From assembly GCA_032871835.1 (NCBI GenBank), contig CM065298.1, positions 96,471,891 to 96,535,890 of the forward strand: a stretch of 64,000 nt of DNA. Direction: 5' to 3'. The notes beneath the pieces were generated by a model that saw only the letters and a list, made by a program, of their open reading frames with translations, did not search any database and had not been told where the DNA came from. Below are positions 34,361 to 44,947 of this stretch, one piece after another. Both the position numbers and the translations under genes were made by a program. Position 1 is the first letter of the stretch. Each line of letters begins with the position of its first letter. The DNA is from Dipteronia dyeriana (lineage: Eukaryota; Streptophyta; Magnoliopsida; Sapindales; Sapindaceae).

Positions 34361-34680
34361 GTTCTTTTGGTACATGTGACAGGACATAATAGAAAAATAT
34401 GGGATAATTTATTCTTATCCCATATTTGGTGCGTTTTTAGTACAGGACAGAACGGGATAATGTGGGATAAAAATCATAAAAATTTGTGTCATTCAAGACC
34501 CTAGGACAACTTGTCCCATAGCATGGGACAAGTGTTAAAAGACCAATTTACCCTTTAAATTTTCAAACAATTACAATCATATTCAATAAATTAAATATTA
34601 TATAATAATATATATAATATTACATATATAATATTGATAATATTAAATATTAATATAAAAATAAAATATATAATATTATA

Positions 34681-34711
<31 letters not shown>

Positions 34712-34895
34712 AGAGGGGTATTCTGATCATTTGAATCTCTTGTTCCGTCATATCTCAGTCATACCAAACGCATAACAGTACAGTTTATAGTTCTGTCCAG
34801 ACTTTCCAAACACAACATAGAACAACATGTTCAGTCCTATCATGTCTAGTCCAGTCCTACCTTGTCTTGTCCTATCTCCATGCCAAACACACCCT
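34360..34895. mobile_element. MITE, about 535 bp
   Basis: The left end GGTTCTTTTGGTACATGTGA then CAGGACA mirrors the right end, which read inward is GGTGTGTTTGGCATGGAGAT then AGGACA. Internal AGGACA/TGTCCT words lie in opposite orientations at the two ends. TA-rich centre with a (TA)n run at about 34686-34712. TSD not resolved. Confidence 0.5.
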
Positions 34896-35466
34896 AGGTC
34901 TTCGTTTCTTTAAAATGGAGATCCAAACCACTTAAATGGGTCTCTATATTGAGGAACCTAAGAAGAAGAAAAATGGAGAGCTAAAATTCCATTTTCCATT
35001 TCACTATTAACCTTTTTAATTCAATTTTATCCTTATATCTATCATTTAATTTCTATTATATCTTTTTTATATTTTTAACTAAATTTAATTAATTTACTCT
35101 AACATTTTATTCATAAATCTAATTAGTATCGTTGACCATGGTGATGGTATTAGAGAAGGTCACTTGTCTGTTGATCTTGTTATGTATCCTCTCCATCACC
35201 ACCTTCCATCTCCCGATTTTTTTTTTCTCAATCTAGAGACTCTTGCTAGTTGATATATCTAGAGAAAAAAATATATAAGACAGAGCAAGTGAATTATAGT
35301 GGCCTTATTAGCTTCTCTCTCTATAAATCTATCTATCTTCTTATAGACTAGCTAGTGCTGGTGCTGTGTGGTTGAGAGAATCTGTGCATGTACATGCACT
35401 TGATGCGGCTGATATTTGATAATATTAATTAGCTTAGCCTAATCTAAAAACACAAATAATTATTGT
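34896..35466. other. AT-rich intergenic region
   Basis: No gene or clear repeat recognised. Confidence 0.35.
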
Positions 35467-35846
35467 TGTAATGTATCGGTTTAGGGAATATGCACAATCA
35501 AACACACAAGAAAAAAGAAAATAAAAGACACGATATTTAAAGTGGTTCAGCGTAAGCCTACGTCCACGGAGCACACCTGCACTCAACTTCCACTATGAAA
35601 TCGGTGTTTACAATAGCGAAACAATATCTCTCTCCTTACGGCTCTCAATATTCTTTTCTCTCCTTTCTATGCAGCACACACATTACACATAAGAATTACA
35701 GGAGTATTTATAATAAAGTCTAGCCTAAAGCTAATAGGAATTCTTTTCCTAAATAAAACAATAAAACAATAAAACAATAAAACACTCCTAAATAGAATAG
35801 AGAACCAATCCTAAACATAATAGGATTCAGGCTTCACAACCCAACA
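35467..35846 (-). repeat. 3' LTR of the copia fragment
   Basis: On the minus strand it begins TGTTGGGTTGTGAAGCC after the polypurine tract and ends near ACCGATACATTACA. The far end is less certain because there is no second LTR to compare. Confidence 0.65.
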
Positions 35847-35938
35847 ATCTCCCACTTGAAGACTGAAACTAGAGTAGACTTCTTCCTCCTTCCTCAATGA
35901 TTAGTGGACAGATACGGTGCGCTCATCCTCTTATATCT

Positions 35939-37500
35939 TCAACCTTGAAGACCTACTGAAGCTGCGCACAGCTCCAGTTTCTCTGTAGTGACTGGTTTGG
36001 TTAACATATCAGCTGGATTCTTACTCCCTGCGATCTTCACAAGCTTTAACACTCCATCTTCGATTAGCGACCAAATGAAATGATACCGCAGTCCTATATG
36101 CTTGGTCCTAGAATGGAACGCTGAATTCTTGGCCAAGTGTATCGCACTCTGACTATCACTGTGCAACACATTTATCACTTGCTCGAATCCTAACTCTGCT
36201 AACAACCCTTGTAACCATATAAGCTCTTTGCTAGCTTCTGTCACAGCCACATACTCTGCTTCAGTTGTAGATATTGTCACTATCTTCTGCAACTGAGAAA
36301 CCCAACTAATAGCGGTACTTCCCATTGTGAACACATATCCAGTGGTGCTTCTCCTGTGATCCACCTCTCCAGCAAAATCAGAATCCACATAACCTTCCAG
36401 CTTGAGTTCATCTCTCTTGAAGGTTAGAAACTTCTCTGTCGTACCTTGCAGGTACCTTAGGATCCACTTCACTGCTTTCTAGTGTTGCTTGCCTGGATTA
36501 GACGTGTATCTGCTCACAACTCCCACTGCATGGGAAATATCTGGTCTAGTACAAACCATGGCGTACATTAGGCTTCCAATGGCTGAGGCATATGGTACTC
36601 TAGCCATGAAGTTTTTTTCTTTGTCCGTCTCTGGACACTGCTCATTGGACAATCTGAAGTGACTAGCTAATGGTGTTCTTACCGACTTTGCATCGCCCAT
36701 GTTGAATCTCTGTGACACCTTACGAACATACTCTGTCTGAGATAGCTGCAAAGTAACCATCTGTTCGTTTCTGCTAATCCTCATTCCAAGGATCTGCTTT
36801 GCTGCTCCTAAGTCCTTCATCTCGAACTCACTCGATAGTTGCTTCTTCAAGTTGTTAATCTCTTCCCAATCTGCACCAGCTACTAACATGTCATCAACAT
36901 AAAGTAGCAATATTATGAAGCTCGATTTAACCTTCTTGAAATAGCAGCACTGGTCAGCATTACATCTAAAATAGCCATTCTGTTGCATAAACCCATCAAA
37001 CTTCTTGTACCACTGTCGGGGAGCTTGTTTTAAACCATACAAGCTCTTCGTCAATCTGCAAACCATCTTTTCTCTGCTTTGTTCCGCAAACCCTTATGGT
37101 TGTTGTATGTATATCTCTTCCTCTAAGTCTCCATGAAGGAAGGCAGTCTTCACATCCAACTGCTCAAGATATAACCCATTTGCTGCGACAATGCTCAACA
37201 CTAATCGGATTGTAGTTAATTTAACAACATGAGAAAAAATATCGGTGTAATCAATACCTTCCTTTTGCTGAAAGCATTTGACCACCAGTCTCGCCTTGTA
37301 TCTCTTGGAACCATCATGTTCCTCCTTGATTCGAAACACCCACTTGTTCTGTAGGGCTTTCTTTCCTTCAGGCAACTCGGTTAACTCCCAAGTTTGATTG
37401 GACACAAGCTACTTCATTTCATCCTTCATTGCAAGCTTCCACTTGCTTGCTTCTTCACCCTGACATGCCTCTTCATAACATTCAGGTTCTCCCGCATCTG
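35939..37500 (-). pseudogene. Copia polyprotein remnant: RT and RNase H
   Basis: Read on the minus strand: the start of RT (NQTWELTELP, NKWVFRIKEEHDG, KARLVVKCF, LDVKTAFLHGDLEEEIY), the active site YVDDM in LLLYVDDMLVAG, then the RNase H module (GYVDSDFAG, STTEAEYVAVTEA, KHIGLRYHF, DMLTK). The whole stretch stays in one frame but is cut by three in-frame stops, near 37410, 37094 and 36476, each explainable by a single base change from a conserved codon. It is inactive but not ancient. Confidence 0.85.
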
Positions 37501-37515
37501 TCAGCAACAAGTAAT

Positions 37516-37740
37516 GCAAGTACCTTTTATTTGGTCACTGGCCTCCTCTCTCTCAAACCGAACCTCTCTTTCTCTCTCTCGTACCTCTATCTCCTCTCTC
37601 TCTCTCGCACCTCTCTTTCCCTCTCATCTCCTCTCCTCTCTCTCACATGACATCGTCGGCTTGTCAGAGTGCTGCCGTACCGTAGCCTGGGCTTCACGAT
37701 AGTCCAGCATCACCGTCGAGCTCCTCCTTCGTCGGTGATG
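37516..37740. repeat. CT-rich low-complexity tract
   Basis: Mostly CTCTCT and CCTCTCT runs at 37540-37650; apparent ORFs here are low-complexity artefacts. It borders the truncated copia element. Confidence 0.5.
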
Positions 37741-37794
37741 TGATCTGCAGAAAAAAGGGGAGGAAAAAAAAAACTAGAAACCCAGAACATTTCA

Positions 37795-38045
37795 AGTTTT
37801 AACATTTCAATTTAGTCAAGATTTTAAGTTTCAAGATAAAACGAAAAACCTAGAAACCCAGAACATTTCTTTTAGCATTTCAATTTAGTCAAGATTTCAA
37901 GTTTCAACATTCTAATTTAGTCAAGATTTCAAGTTTCAAGATTTCAAGTTTCAAGATTTCAAGTTTCAAGTTTCAAGATTTTAAGTTTCAAGTTTTTATT
38001 CGTGATTTTAAATTTGGTTCTAGATTTTAATCATGATTTTAAGTT
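37795..38045. repeat. Short tandem repeat, CAAGATTTCAAGTTT unit
   Basis: A roughly 15-bp unit (TTTCAAGATTTCAAG and variants) is repeated many times, best at 37900-37990. Confidence 0.7.
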
Positions 38046-38283
38046 TGTTTCCAGTTTTAAAGAAAAAATCAAATTCAAGGGTATTTTTGTAATTTATGAG
38101 CATACACTGATTTTTATTTTAAAAAAGCGGTAATTAACGAATAAAATTTCAAAAATTATTACAAACGAAAGTTTAATGTTTTCCATGACTATTTTTTATT
38201 TTTTCTCAAATTAAAGTAAGTCAACAAACAATTGTAATCTCATCTCAATTCTTTTAAAAATTCTAACATACAACTGCCGCCAC

Positions 38284-38935
38284 TAGGGGTGGGCAAAAAA
38301 CCAATAAACCGAACTGAACCAGTGGATCAAGCCGGTCCAATTGGCTTTTTACAGGTTTTGATAGGGTGATCGGTTCGGTTCGGTTCGGTTCGCTTCTAAT
38401 TTTAAAAAAATCGGTTGGATCAGTTTTTGTCCGGTTTAGTTCCAAAAACCGAATAACCGAACCGGTACCCGACTATAAATTAAAAAAAAAAACTAATTCT
38501 AACTTCCACTCTTCACTCTTCAATTATTAGGTATATTTTATTGGATTTTAAAATGTAATTTGACTTTGTTTGGTATTGACTATTGTATTAGCTATCAACA
38601 AAAAATTTGGCTGACATTATTTTGAAATGTATTTACTGTTTTGTATTGGATTTTGTAGTTTTTTAATATGTTTTTATTGTGATGTAAATAAATTTGGCCC
38701 AACAGATTAAAAAAAATGAACTAAATATGTAATAAATGAAATTTAGAATTTTGGCCCATTAGGCCCAAAACCAAAAAAAACCGAACCGAACCGAACCGGT
38801 CCAATTCGGTTGGTTTTTTATCGGTTGACATTTGTCAATTTGATTGGATCGGATCACTTTTTTAAAAACCGAATTTTATCGGTTTTTTATCGGTTCTATG
38901 AAAAACCGAACCGGTCCAATCAACGCCCACCCCTA
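38284..38935. mobile_element. Non-autonomous hAT element, 652 bp
   Basis: Terminal inverted repeats TAGGGGTGGGC and GCCCACCCCTA are exact over 11 bp. Subterminal CGGTTCGGTT and AACCGAACCG arrays face each other. The 8-bp duplication GCCGCCAC flanks it (38276-38283 and 38936-38943). No transposase; the interior is AT-rich. Confidence 0.88.
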
Positions 38936-38987
38936 GCCGCCACTATGGCTTATATATGTAAATATATATATATTCAGTCCGGTAATA

Positions 38988-38995
38988 TCTTAAGT
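38988..38995 (+). repeat. Target-site duplication, left copy (hAT, 5 kb)
   Basis: TCTTAAGT, repeated exactly at 43951-43958. Confidence 0.85.
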
Positions 38996-39444
38996 CAGGG
39001 CCGGCCCTGGGCCTGGACTACAGGGGCGGTCGCCCAGCACCCATTTTTAAAAGTAATAACTACAACCCATTTTATATATAATGAATTATATGATTATGGA
39101 CATAGTGAATACTCTATGAACATTTTAAATGGTCCAACCGTCCAAGTCAAAGATGCTTAAAAAAAAAGGCCTAAGTTAAATATATTTGGCCCAATATCAT
39201 TTTCTCATATTAGCCTTCTAGGGTTTCAAATTCCCATTTGTAAAAAACTAAAAATCAGACATTCATCATTCATATTCTTTTGTTGCCGCAGCTCTCTCTC
39301 TCTCTCTCTCTCTCTCTCGATAAAATCCACAAACCACACTTGACAGTTGTGAGTTGACACTACCACTCTACCAAAGTACCAATTACCACAGACCGAGACC
39401 ATAGTTGGAACTTGAAAGTTGCAGCAGGCGAGCGTCGAGCAGCC

Positions 39445-39975
39445 TGTCACGGGCTTAGATTTTGCGCATCACACCCGTGCGGCACTTAGGCAAATTCTAT
39501 GAGAATGTTGCTAAGTAAGCCTTACAAAAGAGATTTGAGATAAAAGAGTAGAAGAGCTTGAATGGAAACAAAGATTGTATTGCTATGAAGGAAGCTATAC
39601 AATGCTTTGGATACTAGAATGCTTGAGTTTCTAGGATGATTTACAAATGATGGGGGGTTGGCTATTTATAGGTGAGCCACCTCCTTAAGGAATGTTCTAG
39701 ATTAATCTAGTCTAATAAAGGAGATTAAGTCTCCAGAATATTCTACACCTAGCTAGAATACTCTACATGTATTTGCATGCATTTACAAGGTTCTAGATTA
39801 TTCTACAACTATCTAGCTAAATACAAGAATGGTGTAGAGAGGGTTGGGTTGCTAGAGACTTCCAGAAGCTTGACCAATGCTGGAATTGTGGAGAAGTCTC
39901 TAGAATCTTCCAAGAGCTTGGCATAGTTGTGGCCTTTGTTGGGCTCCTGGGCTTGACAGCTTGCGGCCCGTGACA
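39445..39975 (-). repeat. 3' LTR of the gag-only element
   Basis: 531 bp; differs from 41994-42524 at eleven positions by eye, with no length change. Confidence 0.88.
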
Positions 39976-41949
39976 TCCTCCCTCACCTAAGTTCGCAACG
40001 TCCTCGTTGAGTGGGCGCTGAGTATGTTGGAGTTGGCCACAAGTTGGTTCATTCATGCGGAAGGTCTTCGGCTTGGGAAGCCTCCCTTGAGAGACCGAAT
40101 TCGAGTCTCGTATCCTTAGCTCCACGCAAGTGGGCTGGCTAGGTTTTGAAGGTGATCCAGCATCTTGGGTGCCTTCTCTCAGTGCCTTCGATCGCTTCCC
40201 ATGGCTTGTGCGCTTCTTACTCCTTCGAATGCCTACAATCGGCTGGTTCTGTGGAGAAGTGGGAGAAATTGGTGTCTCCTAGAGCCGTACGGTGGATAGC
40301 ATCCTACATGGCTGGGGTATGCGTCCCACCGGGATGGTGAGTGCCTTGCCCCCGTTAAAAATGCTAAGTGAGTTCACAGCGGGTAGGGGGAAAGTGTTGG
40401 CTTGCTCAAAGAATGCCATTCCTAGCACCACTTGGTAGTCATCTAAGGGAACCACCGAGAAGTCGAGCTTTCCACTCCATGGGCCTAAGTGGACAATGAC
40501 GTTTTTTGCTGTGCCATCAATTTGCTTGGCCGGAGAGTTGGCAGCTTTAATGAATGCGTATTCACCATTGGTGATGCGAAGACCAAGTCGTTTGGCTTCG
40601 TCTGTTGAGATAAAGTTGTGCGTTGCCCCGGTGTCTAGCATTGCACGAACTTGTTTACCTTTGATGATGGCGTTCACGAACATGAGGCCTTTGGTAAGTG
40701 TAGGAGGCACGGGTTGCCCTTTGAGTGCATAAAGCTGTTGGAGAGAACTCATGCTTGCTTGGGGCTCAATTGCCTTAGTTTCTTCTAGTTGGGTAACCAT
40801 GGCATTGAGCATCTTTCGCTTTGGGAAGTCACGTACCCAATGTGGCCCATCACAAATGAAGCATGGATTATTCGGCTTGATCAAAACGGGTTTACCTCCA
40901 TTGGCGTTGTCACGCCGGTTGTCGCCATTGGGAGTTCTGTTTGGTCCTTCACTCTTGCGATTGTGGTCTTTAGACTCGTCTCCCCCACCTTTCTCATGGT
41001 TGTCGGTCATTTCCTTTGTCTTGGTGAGGTCGGCAAGGGATTCTGCGGCGGCGATGGCTGCATCAATGTCTTGTACGTTCCGCCTTTCTAGCTCCACTCT
41101 CGCCCATTCCTTGAGACTGTCCATGAAGAAGAATAGTTTATCTTTATCGGACATATCTTCGATCTCGAGGATTAAGGTAGAGAACTCCTTGATGTAGTCA
41201 TGGATGGATCCAGACTGCTTGAGGCGACGAAGGTGGCTACGGGCCTCCTTATCGGCGTTGGTTGGCGAGAACTGCCTCTTGAGTTCTCGTTTGAAGTCTT
41301 CCCATGTGAGGATGGGGTGGATAGTATCACCATGCTTGCGTCGCCACCATAGTTGAGCAGAATCCCGAAGGAATGTGGGAGCATTGGTGATCCGTGTAGC
41401 TTCATCCCTAACTCCTTTGGCCTCAAAGTACTGTTATAGGCCGAAGAGGAAGTTTTCCACTTTCATGGTGTTACGATTGCCGTTGAATGTGGATGGCTTA
41501 GGGATTTGGATGGCACCACATGTGCTCGTGCTAGCGAAGGCACCATTGCCAAAAGTTGGGTTGTTTTTGAACGAAGTCCATTCGGTGCGAACTTCATCCA
41601 TCTCGACTCGAATGGCCCGCAACTCTTGCTCGACGAAGGTGCGAGTGTTGCGGATTTTTTGAGTAAATTGGCAGATTTCCTCCCGAATGCCCTTCTGGAA
41701 CTCTTGTAGCATTGCCTTGGTCGCCTGAGCTATTATGGCGTAATTGGTTTCTAGGCCATCGAGATGGTCGACCACGGTGCTCAAGGTGGTTTGCATTTCG
41801 GAGAGGGCTTCATCGTGGACATCCATGCAAGATTCCAAAGCGTCCATGGATGGACCCTTGGACTTGCTACGCTTGGTGTGGGTGTGTTGCTCGCCACGAC
41901 CATGCGCTTGCTCTTCCACTATAGCAGCAACTTCGCTATCGGAGGCCAT
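39817..41949 (-). pseudogene. Gag-protease polyprotein, two in-frame stops
   Basis: Begins at ATG 41949 (MASDSEVAA), the same start as the complete element nearby. One frame runs from 41949 into the 3' LTR (stop at 39817) with only two interruptions: a stop at 41434-41436 in the Gag capsid part and one at 40279-40281. Order: coiled-coil-rich N-terminus, retrotransposon Gag core (DYIKEFSTLILEIEDMSDKD), zinc knuckle [15 protein letters not shown] in which the last cysteine is replaced by F, and protease with [11 protein letters not shown]. After the protease come about 100 codons of basic, S/P-rich tail unlike reverse transcriptase. RT, RNase H and integrase were never part of this frame or were cleanly lost. 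Confidence 0.85.
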
Positions 41950-41993
41950 GACTCGTGCTAGCTGTGGTTGCTTAACCAGGCTCTGATACCAAC

Positions 41994-42524
41994 TGTCACG
42001 GGCTTAGAGTTTGTGCAGCACACCCGTGCGGCACTTAGGCAAATTCTATGAGAATGTTGCTAAGTAAGCCTTACAAGAGAGATTTGAGAGAAAAGAGTAG
42101 AAGAGCTTGAATGGAAACAAAGATTGTATTGCTATGAAGGAAGCTTTACAATGCTTTGGATACTAGAATGCTTGAGTTTCTAGGATGATTTACAAATGAG
42201 GGGGGGTTGGCTATTTATAGGTGAGCCACCTCCTTAAGGAATGTTCTAGATTAATCTAGTCTAATAAAGGAGATTAAGTCTCCAGAATATTCTACACCTA
42301 GCTAGAATACTCTACATGTATTTACATGCCTTTACAAGGTTCTAGATTATTCTACAACTATCTAGCTAAATACAAGAATGGTGTAGAGAGGGTTGGGTTG
42401 CTAGAGACTTCCAGAAGCTTGACCAATGCTGGAATTGTAGAGAAGTCTCTAGAATCTTCCAAGAGCTTGGCATAGTTGTGGTCTTTGTTGGGCTCCTGGG
42501 CTTGACAGCTTGCGGCCCGTGACA
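41994..42524 (-). repeat. 5' LTR of the gag-only element
   Basis: 531 bp, transcribed towards lower coordinates; followed on that strand by the Met-tRNA primer-binding site. Confidence 0.88.
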
Positions 42525-42604
42525 AGCCGCACTGCCGCAGACCCTGTCTGGCTGTCCCATGTCTGGTGCTGGACTGCCGGTTCAACATCTCTGATCTCCC
42601 CAAC

Positions 42605-43060
42605 GTGAGTTGGATTTTGGTTTGGTTTCAGCATCTCTAATATTTGAATATTAATTGATTTATTGTCAATTTGTCATAAAAAGTAGTTATTTGAATATTA
42701 ATACTTAAAATTACTTATAACTATTTGAATATTAATTGATTTATTGTCGTAAAAATTAGCTCTAAACTGTGCTATAGAACTTCAATTGAATATATTCTTA
42801 GATCTAACATAGTAGCACGTTTTCTATGAAATGTGAATGTGAGTTGGAGTTTGGTTAGGTTTCAACATCTCTAATATTTGAATATTAATTGATTTATTGT
42901 CAATTTGTCATAAAAATTAGCTATTTGAATATTAATACTTAAAATTACTTATAGCTATTTGAATATTAATTGATTTGTTGTCATAAAAATTACCTCTAAA
43001 CGAGCTTCAATTGAATATATTCTTCGATCTAGCATAGTAGCATGTTTTCTGTGATTTAAA
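42605..43060. repeat. Tandem duplication of about 230 bp inside the hAT
   Basis: 42605-42836 and 42838-43060 share TGAGTTGGATTTTGGTT, CATCTCTAATATTTGAATAT and ACATAGTAGCACGTTTTCT-type words throughout, with a few substitutions and small indels. Confidence 0.75.
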
Positions 43061-43950
43061 ATCGAATATTCAATGAATATTTTGTGATTCCAGGTTTATT
43101 TGCATGTATAAAATCTAGAAGAACATTATGAATTGGTTGGGTTATCATATGTGATTCTTACTTATATCATCGGTTTATTTATTGTGCTCTTGAGTTTGTC
43201 TTAGGTGTATTCATTTAATTCAATTTGGTATTTCAAACATCCAAATCAATTTATTATTGGTTCGACATTAAAATCTTGAAATCAAACTTTGTCACTCTTT
43301 TGCTTCGGCCTTTCAATTTTCTTCTCTATTTTTCTTTGACTTGAACCTGGTATGCCTCTCTCCCTCTCTAATTCATTGTTTTTCTCCTCTGTTTCACTGT
43401 TTTCCATCCTCTGTTTTGTTGGATTATTTACAATCAAATGAAAACTGAAGTTTCAAATGCTAGAAGAAGACATTTCAAATGATGTTTTGATATTGTTTAC
43501 CGTTCTGTGGTTTGGTTTTGTAGGACTACATGAGAGTTTGAATATTATTGAAGACTTGTTGCTGAACTATTTTGGATCTTTACAAATGCTGAACTATTTT
43601 GGATTCTTCTATAATCTATTTGTAATTTACTTTGCACTTTTTTTCGGATAGTCTATGTTTTGTAATTTTTTAAGCTATTAGTGACAATTTTGATGTATAA
43701 CATTGATGTTAATAAATAATCCAGAACTTCTAGTTACATTTTTATTTTACTTATATGGGAAATTTATCTGTTTATATAATAAATGTATTTATCGTATGAT
43801 ATTATTTTATTTTTAATTAAATTATTATTTTCGGGCTGAATATATGAAAACACACTCTCTATGCATATATATTAAAAAGAACTGAAAATGATTAAGGGGT
43901 CTATTTTAAAAAATTCGCTCTGGACCTTTAAAATATCATGACCGGCCCTG

Positions 43951-43958
43951 TCTTAAGT
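43951..43958 (+). repeat. Target-site duplication, right copy (hAT, 5 kb)
   Basis: TCTTAAGT, matching 38988-38995. Confidence 0.85.
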
Positions 43959-44190
43959 TTGAGTTGTTCTACCCGTATGTGTTATATATATAAAATAAAA
44001 AATTCAACCACATAGTTGAATTTAACTATTTTCCACACCATTATTCTATATAAATCTCTTCCTTTCTTCAAAAAAATTCAACCCTAAAGAGATTTTATTT
44101 AATCTAACAATGTCTCAAAGTCTCAAAGTCGAATTCTATGGAACATACCTGAAATCAACTACTTTAATTTCCATAGTACACACCATAATC

Positions 44191-44202
44191 CCTATATAAA
44201 AC
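44191..44202 (+). promoter_or_regulatory. TATA box of the former PR-1 gene
   Basis: CCTATATAAAAC lies 110 bp before the PR-1 ATG, in a plausible position for a plant TATA box. A second TATA-like word (CTATATAAATC) lies about 145 bp further upstream. Confidence 0.45.
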
Positions 44203-44411
44203 TATTCATGTCTTCAAAGTTTATCCATAACCTAAGCTACTGTAACAGTATTTCATCACTTCTCTTTTCATAAGAGTCGAATCAAAAACCCAAAAAGAGT
44301 TTCAAAATGTCCAAAATTTCACTAGCAATTCTGTCTTGTAGGCATAGCCGCCCTCCATCTCTCCTACGCCCAAAATTCACCACAAGACTACGTTAGAGCA
44401 CACAATGCAGC

Positions 44412-44415
44412 TCGT
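44412..44415 (+). repeat. Target-site duplication, left copy (chromovirus)
   Basis: TCGT, repeated at 50076-50079; together they restore the PR-1 codon order across the insertion. Same length as the AGCC duplication of the related gag-only element. Confidence 0.8.
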
Positions 44416-44900
44416 TGTCACGGCCCGCTCAATTCTGATCCAAGGAGCCCAAGCAAAGCCCAAAGCAAAGCCCAAAGTTAGGCTCAAGCCCTTGAAAGAT
44501 TCTAGAGTCTTCTCCACTCATCTAGCAAAGTCAACCTTGGAAGACTCTAGTAACATTCTAGAACCCTCTTGTAAATATCTAGGGTTATGAATACTAGATA
44601 CATGTAGAACATTCTAGAGACTCAATCTCCTAGAGTAGTCTAGAACATTCATGGAGGGGATGAACCACTATAAATAGCTAGCCCCTCTCATTTGTAAGAT
44701 ATCCAAGCAAAGAATACTCAAAGCATTGTAAAGCTTTCTCTTAGCAATACACTTTGCCTTATTTTCCTACAAAGCTCTTCTAGTCCTTCTCTAGTCTCTC
44801 TAGCCTTTGAGAGTGATCAAGCAAGGCTTACTTAGCAATCTCGCCCAGAAATTGTCTAAGTGCCGCACGGGTTAGCTGCGCAAACTTTAACCCCGTGACA
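44416..44900 (+). repeat. 5' LTR of the chromovirus
   Basis: TGTCACGGCC to CCGTGACA; contains a TATA-like CTATAAATAGC at about 44670, suitable as the element's promoter. Confidence 0.93.
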
Positions 44901-44902
44901 GT

Positions 44903-44914
44903 TGGTATCAGAGC
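44903..44914 (+). other. Primer-binding site (initiator Met tRNA)
   Basis: TGGTATCAGAGC, complementary to the 3' end of plant initiator methionine tRNA, two bases after the 5' LTR. Confidence 0.85.
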
Positions 44915-44947
44915 CTGGTTAAGCAACCACAACTAGGTCGTGAAGCA

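Larger units (their letters stand above)
35467..37515 (-). mobile_element. Ty1/copia retrotransposon, 5'-truncated, minus strand
   Basis: Contains the 3' LTR (35467-35846), a polypurine tract directly outside it (AGTGGGAGAT on the minus strand) and the RT/RNase H end of the polyprotein. Homology stops at about 37515, at a CT-rich tract, so gag, protease, integrase and the 5' LTR are missing. Confidence 0.85.
39445..42524 (-). mobile_element. Gag-only LTR retrotransposon (TR-GAG type)
   Basis: Two 531-bp LTRs (41994-42524 is 5', 39445-39975 is 3') with TGTCACGGGC/GCCCGTGACA termini, flanked by the 4-bp duplication AGCC (39441-39444, 42525-42528). On the minus strand TGGTATCAGAGC after the 5' LTR is an initiator-Met tRNA primer-binding site, and GTGAGGGAGGA before the 3' LTR is the polypurine tract. 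The 2-kb interior codes only for gag and protease. Eleven differences were counted by eye between the LTRs, so it is fairly young. LTR ends, primer site and Gag resemble the complete element at 44416. Confidence 0.88.
38996..43950. mobile_element. hAT element with CAGGGCCGG termini, 4955 bp
   Basis: The left end CAGGGCCGGCCCTG and the right end, inverted, CAGGGCCGGTCATG match at 12 of 14 bases. An exact 8-bp duplication TCTTAAGT flanks it. Its own sequence is 38996-39440 and 42529-43950; the middle is a nested LTR element. No transposase was recognised in the remaining 1.9 kb. A GA/CT run lies at 39294-39319 and a 230-bp tandem duplication at 42605-43060. The 8.3-kb element at 4123 has the same type of end. 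Confidence 0.85.

Noticed and set aside
37394..37702. ORFs with many S and L residues on the plus strand
   Set aside because: They overlap the copia relic and the CT-rich tract; codon content is low-complexity.
43457..43651. 64-codon ORF as a hAT transposase remnant
   Set aside because: Hydrophobic composition without a BED finger or hATC dimerisation motif; no support.
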